This document shows positions 44,533 to 53,383 of a stretch of 64,000 nucleotides of DNA, in pieces (within the stretch, counting starts at the first letter, position 1; the number at the start of each line of letters is the position of its first letter). Both the position numbers and the translations under genes were made by a program. Location of the stretch: assembly GCA_900553185.1 (NCBI GenBank), contig USCT01000002.1, positions 62,001-126,000 of the forward strand. The letters run 5' to 3'. The DNA comes from an uncultured Bacteroides sp. GTDB taxonomy: Bacteria > Bacteroidota > Bacteroidia > Bacteroidales > Bacteroidaceae. The notes below the pieces were generated by a model. That model ran no database searches. It worked only from the letters and a program-made list of their open reading frames with translations, and was not told the DNA's origin.

Positions 44533-45324
44533 ATGAGACTAATTATCGAACCTGACTATCAGGCACTCTCCAACTGGGCTGCAAACTACGTAGCAAACAA
44601 AATCAACAAAGCCAACCCCACAAAAGAAAAACCGTTCGTATTAGGACTTCCTACCGGTTCATCTCCGCTGGGTATGTACAAAGCCTTGATTGAGCTGAAC
44701 AAGAAGGGAGTAGTTTCTTTCAAGAATGTCGTTACGTTCAACATGGATGAATACGTAAATCTGCCCGAATCACATCCGGAAAGCTATCATTCATTTATGT
44801 TCAACAATTTCTTCAACCATATTGACATTTGCAAAGAAAACATCCATATTCTGAACGGTAATGCCGCAGACCTGGAAGCAGAATGTGCCAATTACGAAAA
44901 AGAAATCGAAAAATTCGGTGGAATCGATTTGTTCTTAGGAGGAATCGGCCCTGACGGTCATATCGCCTTCAACGAACCGGGTTCTTCATTGTCATCACGC
45001 ACCCGTGTCAAAACACTGACTACAGATACCATTATTGCCAACTCACGTTTCTTTGAAAACGATGTAAACAAAGTACCTAAGACTGCATTGACTGTAGGTG
45101 TAGGAACAGTTTTATCTGCCAGAGAAGTCCTGATTATCTGCAACGGACACAACAAGGCCCGTGCCTTGCAACATGCTGTTGAAGGTGGAATCACTCAGAT
45201 GTGGACAATCAGTGCCTTGCAAATGCACCAGCATGGTATCATCGTTTGTGATGAAGCAGCTACCGATGAACTGAAAGTAGGCACCTACAAATATTTCAAA
45301 GACATCGAAAAGAACAATCTTTAA
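44533..45324 (+). CDS. nagB: Glucosamine-6-phosphate deaminase
   Basis: 263 residues, aligning with E. coli NagB without gaps at the active site: D72 in FNMDEY, D141, H143 and E148 in [11 protein letters not shown]. It converts glucosamine 6-phosphate to fructose 6-phosphate and ammonia. The next gene begins 26 bp later behind AGGAGG, so the two form an operon under the ROK-controlled promoter. It joins GlcNAc breakdown to glycolysis (pgi is 2.4 kb upstream). Confidence 0.97.
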   Translation: MRLIIEPDYQALSNWAANYVANKINKANPTKEKPFVLGLPTGSSPLGMYKALIELNKKGVVSFKNVVTFNMDEYVNLPESHPESYHSFMFNNFFNHIDICKENIHILNGNAADLEAECANYEKEIEKFGGIDLFLGGIGPDGHIAFNEPGSSLSSRTRVKTLTTDTIIANSRFFENDVNKVPKTALTVGVGTVLSAREVLIICNGHNKARALQHAVEGGITQMWTISALQMHQHGIIVCDEAATDELKVGTYKYFKDIEKNNL

Positions 45325-45350
45325 AAACTCATCATCTAGGAGGATAATTT

Positions 45351-47336
45351 ATGAGAACCAATTTGAGCTCTCAAATATCATTGAACAGAGTTTCCCCACG
45401 CTATTACAAGCCGGAGAATGCGGTAGAACGTTCCGTATTAACCCGTTGCGAAAAAATTCCAACCAACATCTATGAAACCATAGAAGAAGGAATCCAACAG
45501 ATAGCCAACGACATTATATCCAAAATTCAGGATAGACAGAAAGAAGGCAAATTCTGTACCATCGCATTAGGAACAGGTGCATCTCTTCGTCCGCTTTATG
45601 CCGAACTGGTCAGTCGTCACAAAAACCAGGGAGTCAGTTTCCGGAATGTAGTAATTTTCAACCTGTATGAATACTATCCGCTCACAGAAGGACACGAAGG
45701 TAGCTTCAGCCACCTGAACAAACAACTTCTGTCTCAAATCGATATTGACCCGCAAAATGTATTTACCATCAACGGGAACATCCCTCAGGAAGCCGTATTG
45801 GAACACTGCCGTCTTTACGATCAACGCATCCAGACTTATGGCGGAATAGACATCATGGTTATGGGAATCGGACGAGAAGGAAACATCGCCATGAATGAAC
45901 CAGGATCAAATGTCAACACGACAACCCGACTTATTCTGGTAGACTCAACCTCCAAGGTAGAGGCTGCCCGCAACTTAGGTATCGACAATCTGCCTCCTTG
46001 TTCCATTACAATGGGAATACAGAATATCCTGCAGGCCCGCAAAGTATTTTTACTGGCCTGGGGAGAAGAAAAAGCCGATATCATAAAGAAAGCGGTAGAA
46101 GACAAGGTGACCGATGCGCTTCCGGCAACATTCCTGCAATTGCACAACAACGCAAATGTATGTATTGATCTGTCGGCTGCAGCACATCTGACACGTATTC
46201 AACGTCCATGGCTGGTTACCAACTGTGAATGGAATGACAAATTAATCCGCAGCGCCATCGTATGGCTGTGTCAACTGCTGAATAAACCGATTCTGAAACT
46301 GACCAACAAGGACTACAACGAAAACGGATTGAGCGAACTGCTGGCTCTGTATGGATCTGCATACAATGTAAACATCAAGATTTTCAACGATTTGCAGCAT
46401 ACCATTACAGGATGGCCAGGCGGTAAGCCCAACGCTGATGATACGTATCGCCCGGAGCGCGCAAAACCATTCCCCAAACGGGTTGTCATCTTCTCTCCAC
46501 ATCCTGACGACGATGTAATCTCCATGGGAGGCACACTCCGCCGGTTGGTACAGCAAGGTCACGAAGTACACGTAGCATACGAAACTTCCGGCAACATTGC
46601 CGTAGGCGACGAAGAAGTAACACGTTTCATGCATTTCATCAACGGCTTCAACCAACTCTTCGAAGACAGTAAGGACGAAGTCATTGTTAAGAAATATGCT
46701 GAGATAAAGGAATTCTTCGCCAACAAGAAAGAAAGCGATATGGATACCCGCGACATTCTTACAATAAAAGGACTGATCCGTCGTGGAGAAGCACGTACAG
46801 CATGTACCTACAACAAGATTCCGTTAAGCCGCTGCCATTTCCTTGATTTGCCTTTCTATGAAACTGGCAAGATTGAAAAGAATCCGATCAGTGAAGCAGA
46901 CGTAGAAATCGTACTAAAACTGCTGCGCGAAGTCCAGCCTCATCAGATTTACGTAGCAGGCGATCTGGCAGACCCGCATGGTACACACCGTGTATGCACA
47001 GATGCCGTATTTGCTGCCATCGATGAAGAAAAGAAGGCCGGAGCAGAATGGTTGAAAGACTGCCGCATCTGGATGTATCGTGGCGCATGGGCTGAATGGG
47101 AAATCGAAAACATCGAAATGGCTGTTCCGTTAAGCCCGGAAGAACTTCGTGCCAAACGTAATTCTATCCTGAAGCATCAGTCACAAATGGAAAGTGCGCC
47201 GTTCTTAGGAAACGACGAACGACTGTTCTGGCAACGCAGTGAAGACCGAAACAGAGGAACCGCTTCACTGTACGATCACCTGGGACTCGCATGCTATGAA
47301 GCAATGGAAGCTTTTGTAGAATACGTTCCTATTTAA
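45351..47336 (+). CDS. NagB-like domain fused to PIG-L deacetylase domain
   Basis: 661 residues in two parts. Residues about 30-300 follow NagB closely, but the catalytic residues are changed: NLYEYY puts Y106 where NagB has D72, and GREGNIAMNEPG has E176 for D141 and N178 for H143; E183 (E148) is kept. Residues about 375-650 are a PIG-L/LmbE deacetylase with H384-PDDD at the start and DPHGTHR as the later zinc ligand. Such proteins are often annotated as glucosamine-6-phosphate deaminase, which the first domain is unlikely to be. The second domain may remove the N-acetyl group from GlcNAc 6-phosphate; no nagA gene is visible here. The AGGAGGATAATTT ribosome site is strong. Confidence 0.88.
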   Translation: MRTNLSSQISLNRVSPRYYKPENAVERSVLTRCEKIPTNIYETIEEGIQQIANDIISKIQDRQKEGKFCTIALGTGASLRPLYAELVSRHKNQGVSFRNVVIFNLYEYYPLTEGHEGSFSHLNKQLLSQIDIDPQNVFTINGNIPQEAVLEHCRLYDQRIQTYGGIDIMVMGIGREGNIAMNEPGSNVNTTTRLILVDSTSKVEAARNLGIDNLPPCSITMGIQNILQARKVFLLAWGEEKADIIKKAVEDKVTDALPATFLQLHNNANVCIDLSAAAHLTRIQRPWLVTNCEWNDKLIRSAIVWLCQLLNKPILKLTNKDYNENGLSELLALYGSAYNVNIKIFNDLQHTITGWPGGKPNADDTYRPERAKPFPKRVVIFSPHPDDDVISMGGTLRRLVQQGHEVHVAYETSGNIAVGDEEVTRFMHFINGFNQLFEDSKDEVIVKKYAEIKEFFANKKESDMDTRDILTIKGLIRRGEARTACTYNKIPLSRCHFLDLPFYETGKIEKNPISEADVEIVLKLLREVQPHQIYVAGDLADPHGTHRVCTDAVFAAIDEEKKAGAEWLKDCRIWMYRGAWAEWEIENIEMAVPLSPEELRAKRNSILKHQSQMESAPFLGNDERLFWQRSEDRNRGTASLYDHLGLACYEAMEAFVEYVPI

Positions 47337-47364
47337 TCTGACAGAAATTCCATGTATACCTAAG

Positions 47365-47403
47365 AAAACGCCTTGACGTTTCATTCGAAGCTCAAGGCGT
47401 TTT
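47365..47403 (+). terminator. Terminator of the nagB operon
   Basis: A perfect 12-bp stem (AAAACGCCTTGA and complement) with a 15-nt loop and a following TTTT, 29 bp after the stop. Confidence 0.9.
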
Positions 47404-47517
47404 TTCAACTTATTCATTTCTTCTGAAATTCAAAAAGCATACTAACAGATACACATATTATAAAATATGTTCCATCAGTTGCTTGTTGAAACTTTCAGAA
47501 TCTAATTTTAAAAAACT

Positions 47518-50145
47518 ATGATGAAACAAATCCTTTGTTGCGCAGCACTGATTCTCTCACTGAGCCTGTTTAGTTGCACATCTGAACATTTCTTAAAAGA
47601 AACAGACTATCGCGCAAAAGTAGAAAAAGATTTCCAGGCCAAGAAAGACATCTTGAATCAGGGAAACCTATTTGCCATTTTTGATACGGAACTGACGACT
47701 CCCGAACGGGAGGCCATGATGTTCCTGTACGCTTACATGACTCCCGGAGACATAGCCGACTATTCAGGAGAATTCTATTTGAATAACGTACGCCAGTCAT
47801 TAAAGCTGCGTGAAGAAAGTACATGGGGGAAAAACATCCCGGATATGATATTCCGCCATTTTGTACTGCCAATCCGTGTAAATAACGAAAATCTGGATAA
47901 TGCCCGTGAAGTTTTCAGCCAGGAGTTATGGCCGAGAGTAAAAGACCTGTCCATGCACGATGCAGTACTGGAAGTCAATCACTGGTGTCACGAGAAAGTA
48001 GTTTACCAACCGACAGACGGCCGTACCAGCGCTCCTATGGCTACAGTAAAGACTGCTTACGGACGTTGTGGAGAAGAATCAACTTTCCTGGTAGCTGCCT
48101 TACGCTCTGTAGGTATCCCGGCACGTCAGGTATATACACCGCGCTGGGCACATACAGACGACAATCACGCATGGGTAGAAGCATGGGTAGACGGAAAATG
48201 GAACTTCCTGGGAGCCTGCGAACCGGAACCAGTTCTGAATCTGGGTTGGTTTAATGCACCCGCCAGCCGCGGTATGCTGATGCACACCAAGGTTTTCGGA
48301 GCATACGATGGCCCGGAAGATGTAATGCAGAAAACAGCGAATTTCACAGAAATCAACATCATTGACAACTACGCTACCAGTGCAAAAGTAAACGTAACCG
48401 TAGTAGACAGCAAACAGCAACCCGTAGGCGGAGCAAATGTAGAATTCAAAGTATACAACTACGCCGAATATTATACCGTAGCCAAAAAACAATGTGACGA
48501 GGGTGGACACACTTCCTTATCCGCAGGCCTGGGAGATATGCTGATCTACGCATCAGCCAACGGACAATACGGAATTCAGAAAGTTTCTTTCGGAAAAGAC
48601 AAGAACGTAGTTGTTGTAATGGATAAAACAGAAGGTACTCCGGTAAATGTTCCGTTCAACATCGTTCCACCGGCAGAAAATGCCAAGATCCCGGAGGTTA
48701 CTCCCGAACAGCGTCAGGAAAACACCATGCGCATGGCACAGGAAGACTCTATCCGTCATGCCTACGAAGCTACTTTCCCGACTGAAGCATCGCTGAAAAG
48801 TTTTGCCGATCAGTTCAAGGACAAGGCAAATGACGCAACTGCATTCATTCTGAAATCAAGAGGTAACTACAAAGACATCCAGACATTCCTGCAGAATGCC
48901 CAGGCAAAGAACATGGGTGAAAGAGCATTGGCTTTACTGGGTACATTGACAGACAAAGACTTGCGCGATACTCCATGCAGCGTACTCGAAGATCATCTGT
49001 ATCAGACGAGTGATTCTGCCAGCGTAACCGAAGTACTTGCTCCACGCATCGGCATCGAACTGTTGACTCCATACCGTTCTTATCTGCAGAAGGCTATTCC
49101 GGCCAATCTGGCTGCAAAATTCAAGCAGAACCCACAGGAACTTGTCAACTGGTGCAAAGACAGTCTGATTATCCGCAACGACCTGAATACGATGTCTACC
49201 CTTACTTCTCCGATCGGTGTATGGAAAAGCCGTGTTACGGACACTAGATCACGTGAAATATTCTTCGTTGCAGCAGCCCGCAGCCTGGAAATTCCGGCGT
49301 GGAAGGATGCTGTTACCGGTAACATCTATTACCGTGTAGGTACTGAAAAGCCAATTCTGGTAGACTTCGAAAATGCTACAGTAGGCCATACCACCGAAGG
49401 TACACTGAAGATGAACTACAAACCCATCACCCGGCTGTCAAACCCGAAATACTATGTACATTTCAGCATTTCCAAGTATGAAAATGGCAGTTTCCATCTG
49501 TTGAATTATCCGGAAGACGCAACCTGGGAATCTCTCTTCAAGAATGGAACAAACATGGAAACCGGATATTATATGCTGGTTACAGGTAGCCGTATGGCCA
49601 ACGGCGGTGTATTAAGCAATGTTACCTGTTTCACCATCGAAGAAGGAAAAACAACAACAGTCGATCTGGTTATGCGCGACAATGCCGAAGAAATCCGTGT
49701 CATCGGAAATGTCAATTCAGAAGCTAAGTTTACCCTGCCGGATGGTACTGAAACAACCATTCTGAATGCGGCAGGCCGTGGTTACTTCATCGTAGGTATT
49801 CTGGGTGTAGGAGAAGAGCCAACCAACCATGCACTGAAAGACATACAGTTGAAGAAAGAAGACTTCGAGAAATGGGGTCGCGGAATGGTTCTGCTGTTTA
49901 CCAGCAAGGAAGCTTACAACAAGTTTGACAGGAAAAACTTTACAAACTTGCCATCCAACATCATCTTTGGTATTGATGCCGATGGAAGCATGCGGAAAAT
50001 GATAGCAGAAAACATGAAGCTGACCAATGGAGGCCAGCTCCCTGTATTCATTATTGGTGATACCTTCAACCGGGTAGTATTCGAATCACACGGATATACC
50101 ATCGGATTAGGTGAACAACTTATTCACATCATCAAAGGTTTGTAA
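47518..50145 (+). CDS. Transglutaminase-like lipoprotein
   Basis: 875 residues. The lipoprotein signal ends at Cys20 (LSLFSCTSE). A transglutaminase-like cysteine-peptidase domain spans about 140-260, with the catalytic C184 in AYGRCGEES and H217 in DNHAWVEAW; the third residue probably lies in the next strand (GKWNFLGACEPEP). After it come a beta-sandwich-like segment (VNVTVVDSKQQPVGGANVEFKVYN), helices, and a C-terminal thioredoxin-like or carboxypeptidase-regulatory-like region. It would act at the periplasmic face or cell surface. It ends 14 bp inside the convergent CutC gene. Related proteins in Bacteroides have no established substrate. Confidence 0.82.
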   Translation: MMKQILCCAALILSLSLFSCTSEHFLKETDYRAKVEKDFQAKKDILNQGNLFAIFDTELTTPEREAMMFLYAYMTPGDIADYSGEFYLNNVRQSLKLREESTWGKNIPDMIFRHFVLPIRVNNENLDNAREVFSQELWPRVKDLSMHDAVLEVNHWCHEKVVYQPTDGRTSAPMATVKTAYGRCGEESTFLVAALRSVGIPARQVYTPRWAHTDDNHAWVEAWVDGKWNFLGACEPEPVLNLGWFNAPASRGMLMHTKVFGAYDGPEDVMQKTANFTEINIIDNYATSAKVNVTVVDSKQQPVGGANVEFKVYNYAEYYTVAKKQCDEGGHTSLSAGLGDMLIYASANGQYGIQKVSFGKDKNVVVVMDKTEGTPVNVPFNIVPPAENAKIPEVTPEQRQENTMRMAQEDSIRHAYEATFPTEASLKSFADQFKDKANDATAFILKSRGNYKDIQTFLQNAQAKNMGERALALLGTLTDKDLRDTPCSVLEDHLYQTSDSASVTEVLAPRIGIELLTPYRSYLQKAIPANLAAKFKQNPQELVNWCKDSLIIRNDLNTMSTLTSPIGVWKSRVTDTRSREIFFVAAARSLEIPAWKDAVTGNIYYRVGTEKPILVDFENATVGHTTEGTLKMNYKPITRLSNPKYYVHFSISKYENGSFHLLNYPEDATWESLFKNGTNMETGYYMLVTGSRMANGGVLSNVTCFTIEEGKTTTVDLVMRDNAEEIRVIGNVNSEAKFTLPDGTETTILNAAGRGYFIVGILGVGEEPTNHALKDIQLKKEDFEKWGRGMVLLFTSKEAYNKFDRKNFTNLPSNIIFGIDADGSMRKMIAENMKLTNGGQLPVFIIGDTFNRVVFESHGYTIGLGEQLIHIIKGL

Positions 50146-50878
50146 GCGCTTCGATGGTCTTACGTACACGTTCCGGAGTTGTAACCGGATGGCTGTACTC
50201 ATCTATCTGAACCGCCCCACCCATAGACAAGGCCGGATTGCGTAACTGCATCCGGCTTTCTCTGTTTTCACGGGCAGAGAAATGAAATTCCGAAGCTCCG
50301 GTTTTGCGGGCCAGTTCCGCTATATTCGATTCATTCACCCCACAACCCGGCATGATAATGATTCTGCCTGCAGCCTGTTTTACCAGTTGAGCCAGCAATT
50401 CTGCTCCCTGAGGTGCCGAAGGCTGCTGACCGGATGTCAGAATACGGTTGACTCCAAGCGTTACCAGCTGCTCCAATACTTCAGACGGACGCGCTACATA
50501 ATCAAAAGCACGATGAAAAGTAACCGACATTCCTTCGGCTGCTTTCATCAGACGCTGCATAACAGGCATATCCAGTTCTCCATCCGGAGTCAGACAACCG
50601 AACACCACACCATCCGCGCCTGCTTCACGAGCCATACGAATATCTTCTTCCATTATATCCACTTCCAAGGGAGAATACAGAAAATCTCCACCACGCGGAC
50701 GAATAATCACATGCAAGCGAATGTCGATCAACTTGCGGGCCAATTTTATTTCACCCCATGAAGGAGTCGTTCCCCCTTCAGGCATTGAAGCACAAAGTTC
50801 TACACGGTGTGCTCCTCCTTGCTGGGCAGCCACACAGCTTTCGGCTGAATTAGCGCAAATTTCAAATGTATAATTCAT
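50132..50878 (-). CDS. cutC: CutC-family protein
   Basis: 248 residues forming a TIM barrel, cytoplasmic. Marks are FEICANSAESCVAAQQGGAHRVELC, read as FEICANSAESC then VAAQQGGAHRVELC, GGTTPSWG, VIIRPRGGDFLYS, ADGVVFGCLTPDG, VTFHRAFD and ILTSGQQPSA. The name comes from proposed copper handling in E. coli, which later work questioned; the real reaction is unknown. Its stop overlaps the end of the transglutaminase gene by 14 bp, tail to tail, and there is no room for a separate terminator. Confidence 0.92.
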   Translation of the reverse strand: MNYTFEICANSAESCVAAQQGGAHRVELCASMPEGGTTPSWGEIKLARKLIDIRLHVIIRPRGGDFLYSPLEVDIMEEDIRMAREAGADGVVFGCLTPDGELDMPVMQRLMKAAEGMSVTFHRAFDYVARPSEVLEQLVTLGVNRILTSGQQPSAPQGAELLAQLVKQAAGRIIIMPGCGVNESNIAELARKTGASEFHFSARENRESRMQLRNPALSMGGAVQIDEYSHPVTTPERVRKTIEALTNL

Positions 50879-50974
50879 AAGCTATCATTAAAAAAAAATT
50901 GATTTTCACTTGTAAGAATATCTATAAGCCTTTCCTGCAAAAATAAGGAATTCCGTTCAGAAGCCGAAATATAA

Positions 50975-51031
50975 AAAAGCCATTTTCAGTTCGCTTCGCA
51001 CACAGGCTGTCGCAAATTGAAAATGGCTTTT
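50975..51031 (-). terminator. Terminator of the glycan-degradation operon
   Basis: A perfect 14-bp stem (AAAAGCCATTTTCA and complement) with a 29-nt loop, 14 bp after the stop of the GH92 gene. On the minus strand the stem ends in TTTT. The loop (GCTTCGCACACAGGCTGTCGC region) shares the AGGCTGTC and GCTTCGC words with the repeat at 13085-13110. Confidence 0.8.
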
Positions 51032-51044
51032 CCACCAGAAAAGA

Positions 51045-53279
51045 TTACTCACACACGAACGTTATTTCGCCTGCATCAATCAAATCCTTATGATTAATCC
51101 GATAAGAAGAATATTTCTTACCACCCAAACGAATTTCCTTGATATAACCGTCACCTCCTTCTTTCTTCAAGACCAGCTTATCTGTTCCCCAATATGCCGG
51201 ATCCAGCTTGATGGTTATCTTATCGAAAGTAGGTAATGTAAAGGTATACTCAGGAACACCCGGACAATCCGGATAAAAACCCATCATGCTGAAAATGGCC
51301 CATGAAGACATGGTACCTGTATCTTCATTGCCGGGCAATCCGTTCGGCTGAGTAGTAAAATGTTTGGCAAGCAGTTCCTTCACAAGTTTTTGAGTTCTCC
51401 ACTCCTCGCCTTTGAAATAACTGAACAGATACGGATAAGCAATATCCGGTTCGTTGGCCGGATCGTAATAATTCTTGTCGAACACCATCTGCAGCTTATC
51501 GACAAATTTCTTCTGCCCGCCCATCAGCTTGGCCAGTCCTTTCACATCATGAGGCACATAGAATGTATAGTTCCAGGAATTTCCTTCATGGAATCCGGGA
51601 CTCGGTTCGAAATTGGCGCCCTGCAGAGGATCGAACGGAGAATAGAACTCACCGGATTGCAGAATAGGACGCAATGTACCAAATTCCTTGCAATAATAAT
51701 GCTTATATCCCATCGAACGGTCGTAAAACATTTTCGCATCTTCTTTCTTACCCAACGCCTTGGCCAATGTTGATAAAGAATAATCGGCAATGTAATACTC
51801 CAATGCATGCGAAACAGAATTGTCGAACTGAGATTCCATCGGACAATAACCGCGTTTGATATACTCATCGATATCCGGACGCATCAGATTGTCCTTACCC
51901 GGTGTGGTTGCCGACTTATACATTCCCTCATACGCCAGATTAATATCGAAATCGCGCAAGCCTTTCATCCAGGAATCCACAATGACCGGAATGCTTGGAT
52001 CGCCTTCCATGGTCAGGGTTTCACGTCCGTACAACTCCCATTTCGGAAACCATCCATGTTCCTGATACATGCCCATCATGGTCCGGATCATATCCATCTG
52101 GCGTTCCGGATAAACCAGTGTCATCAGCTGATGAACATTCCGGTAAGTATCCCACAAAGAGAATACCGTATAGCGGTTATGCGAAGTAGTCAGAATAGAA
52201 TCGCTTTCCATCATCGGATACTGTCCGTTTACATCCTGCAGGATATTCGGATGAATCATCGCATGATACAGAGCGGTATAGAAAACCCCTTTCTGCTCCT
52301 TGGTTCCACCTTCTACCAGAATACGGCTCAAATCATCGTTCCACTTCGCACGGGCATCGGCACGCAGCTGATCGAACGTTGCTCCGGCAGGTTGTTCCGT
52401 CTCCAGATTCTGACGAGCATTTTCAATGCTTACAAAAGAAACCCCGATACTTACCTCCAATGTTTCGTTGGCTTTTGTATCGAACGTAAACCAGGCACCG
52501 ATATCATCACCGCTCATCACACGGCCATAGTTGGTATAAAGCTTATACTTACCGGCATCTGCCTCCCACTGTGCTTCTACTCCCATCGGACGCTGCATTT
52601 TCCAGTAGCCTCGTTTCTCAGGTGCTTTATGAATGCGCATTACGAAGTAAATCGGGAACACTGCCTGCGGATTGTAACAGAAAGTACCCAGCAACTTAGA
52701 ACCCTCAATTTCGCAATCGTTCACAAAGCGAACGGAAGCTCCACTTTCGTTCGTCAAACCTTCTCCCAAATTCAGCAGGATATTGCTCTGACCGGCAGGA
52801 AAAGTGAAACGAGCGCGACTGGTATGCAATGTGGCCGTCATTTCACACTGGATGTCATATTTGGACAATCTGTTCTTATAATAACCCGGTGTAGCCTCCT
52901 CGTCTGTATACTCACTGCCGTACTGACGGTAATTGACGTTCAGTTCACCGGTAGTAGGCATTAGCAGCAACGATCCCAGATCCGGACATCCTACACCGCT
53001 CAAATTAACGTGAGAAAATCCGGTCAGATATTTGTTTGTTACATCGTATGGAGTAGACCACCACTGCTTGTCCTTGTCATATTTATTTAAGTCAGACCCC
53101 ATTACATTAAATGGGGTTGCCGACATCATTCCCTGCGGAAGTACAGCCCCCGGATTGGTCGTTCCATAATTTGTAGTACCTACAAACGGATTGACATAAT
53201 CGACAGGCTGTTCTTGCGCCGAGACAGCCAGAAATGCCGTCAGAGCGGCACCCAGCAAGATGAGTTTTCTTTGTTTCAT
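51045..53279 (-). CDS. GH92 alpha-mannosidase
   Basis: 744 residues with a signal peptide (cut after VSAQ). The GH92 start VDYVNPFVGTTNYGTTNPGAVLPQGMM, read as VDYVNPFVGTTNYGTT then NPGAVLPQGMM, is present. Later come SLWDTYRNVHQLMTLVYPE and the catalytic-site segment GNEDTGTMSSWAIFSMMGFYP (E652-D653). GH92 enzymes are calcium-dependent exo-alpha-mannosidases with inversion. It would trim mannose from host N-glycans in the periplasm. It is last in the strand order GH2 - GH20 - GH20 - GH92; a 104-bp gap with a hairpin precedes it. Confidence 0.93.
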   Translation of the reverse strand: MKQRKLILLGAALTAFLAVSAQEQPVDYVNPFVGTTNYGTTNPGAVLPQGMMSATPFNVMGSDLNKYDKDKQWWSTPYDVTNKYLTGFSHVNLSGVGCPDLGSLLLMPTTGELNVNYRQYGSEYTDEEATPGYYKNRLSKYDIQCEMTATLHTSRARFTFPAGQSNILLNLGEGLTNESGASVRFVNDCEIEGSKLLGTFCYNPQAVFPIYFVMRIHKAPEKRGYWKMQRPMGVEAQWEADAGKYKLYTNYGRVMSGDDIGAWFTFDTKANETLEVSIGVSFVSIENARQNLETEQPAGATFDQLRADARAKWNDDLSRILVEGGTKEQKGVFYTALYHAMIHPNILQDVNGQYPMMESDSILTTSHNRYTVFSLWDTYRNVHQLMTLVYPERQMDMIRTMMGMYQEHGWFPKWELYGRETLTMEGDPSIPVIVDSWMKGLRDFDINLAYEGMYKSATTPGKDNLMRPDIDEYIKRGYCPMESQFDNSVSHALEYYIADYSLSTLAKALGKKEDAKMFYDRSMGYKHYYCKEFGTLRPILQSGEFYSPFDPLQGANFEPSPGFHEGNSWNYTFYVPHDVKGLAKLMGGQKKFVDKLQMVFDKNYYDPANEPDIAYPYLFSYFKGEEWRTQKLVKELLAKHFTTQPNGLPGNEDTGTMSSWAIFSMMGFYPDCPGVPEYTFTLPTFDKITIKLDPAYWGTDKLVLKKEGGDGYIKEIRLGGKKYSSYRINHKDLIDAGEITFVCE

Positions 53280-53323
53280 TTTTACTGTTTTAATTGATGT
53301 AAAAGATTAGACAGAAGGACTGA

Positions 53324-53373
53324 AGAAGTACAGGACTCACCCAAACAGACTTCCTGCACTCTTCTGTACTTCT
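53324..53373 (-). terminator. Hairpin between the second GH20 gene and GH92
   Basis: A perfect 10-bp stem (AGAAGTACAG and complement), 30-nt loop. On the minus strand no long T-run follows, so this may only lower expression of GH92 or mark an mRNA end. Confidence 0.5.
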
Positions 53374-53383
53374 GCCTAAAAAA

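Noticed and set aside
51807..52964. Long plus-strand frame of 385 codons inside GH92
   Set aside because: Shadow frame; GH92 motifs are unbroken on the other strand across the whole interval.
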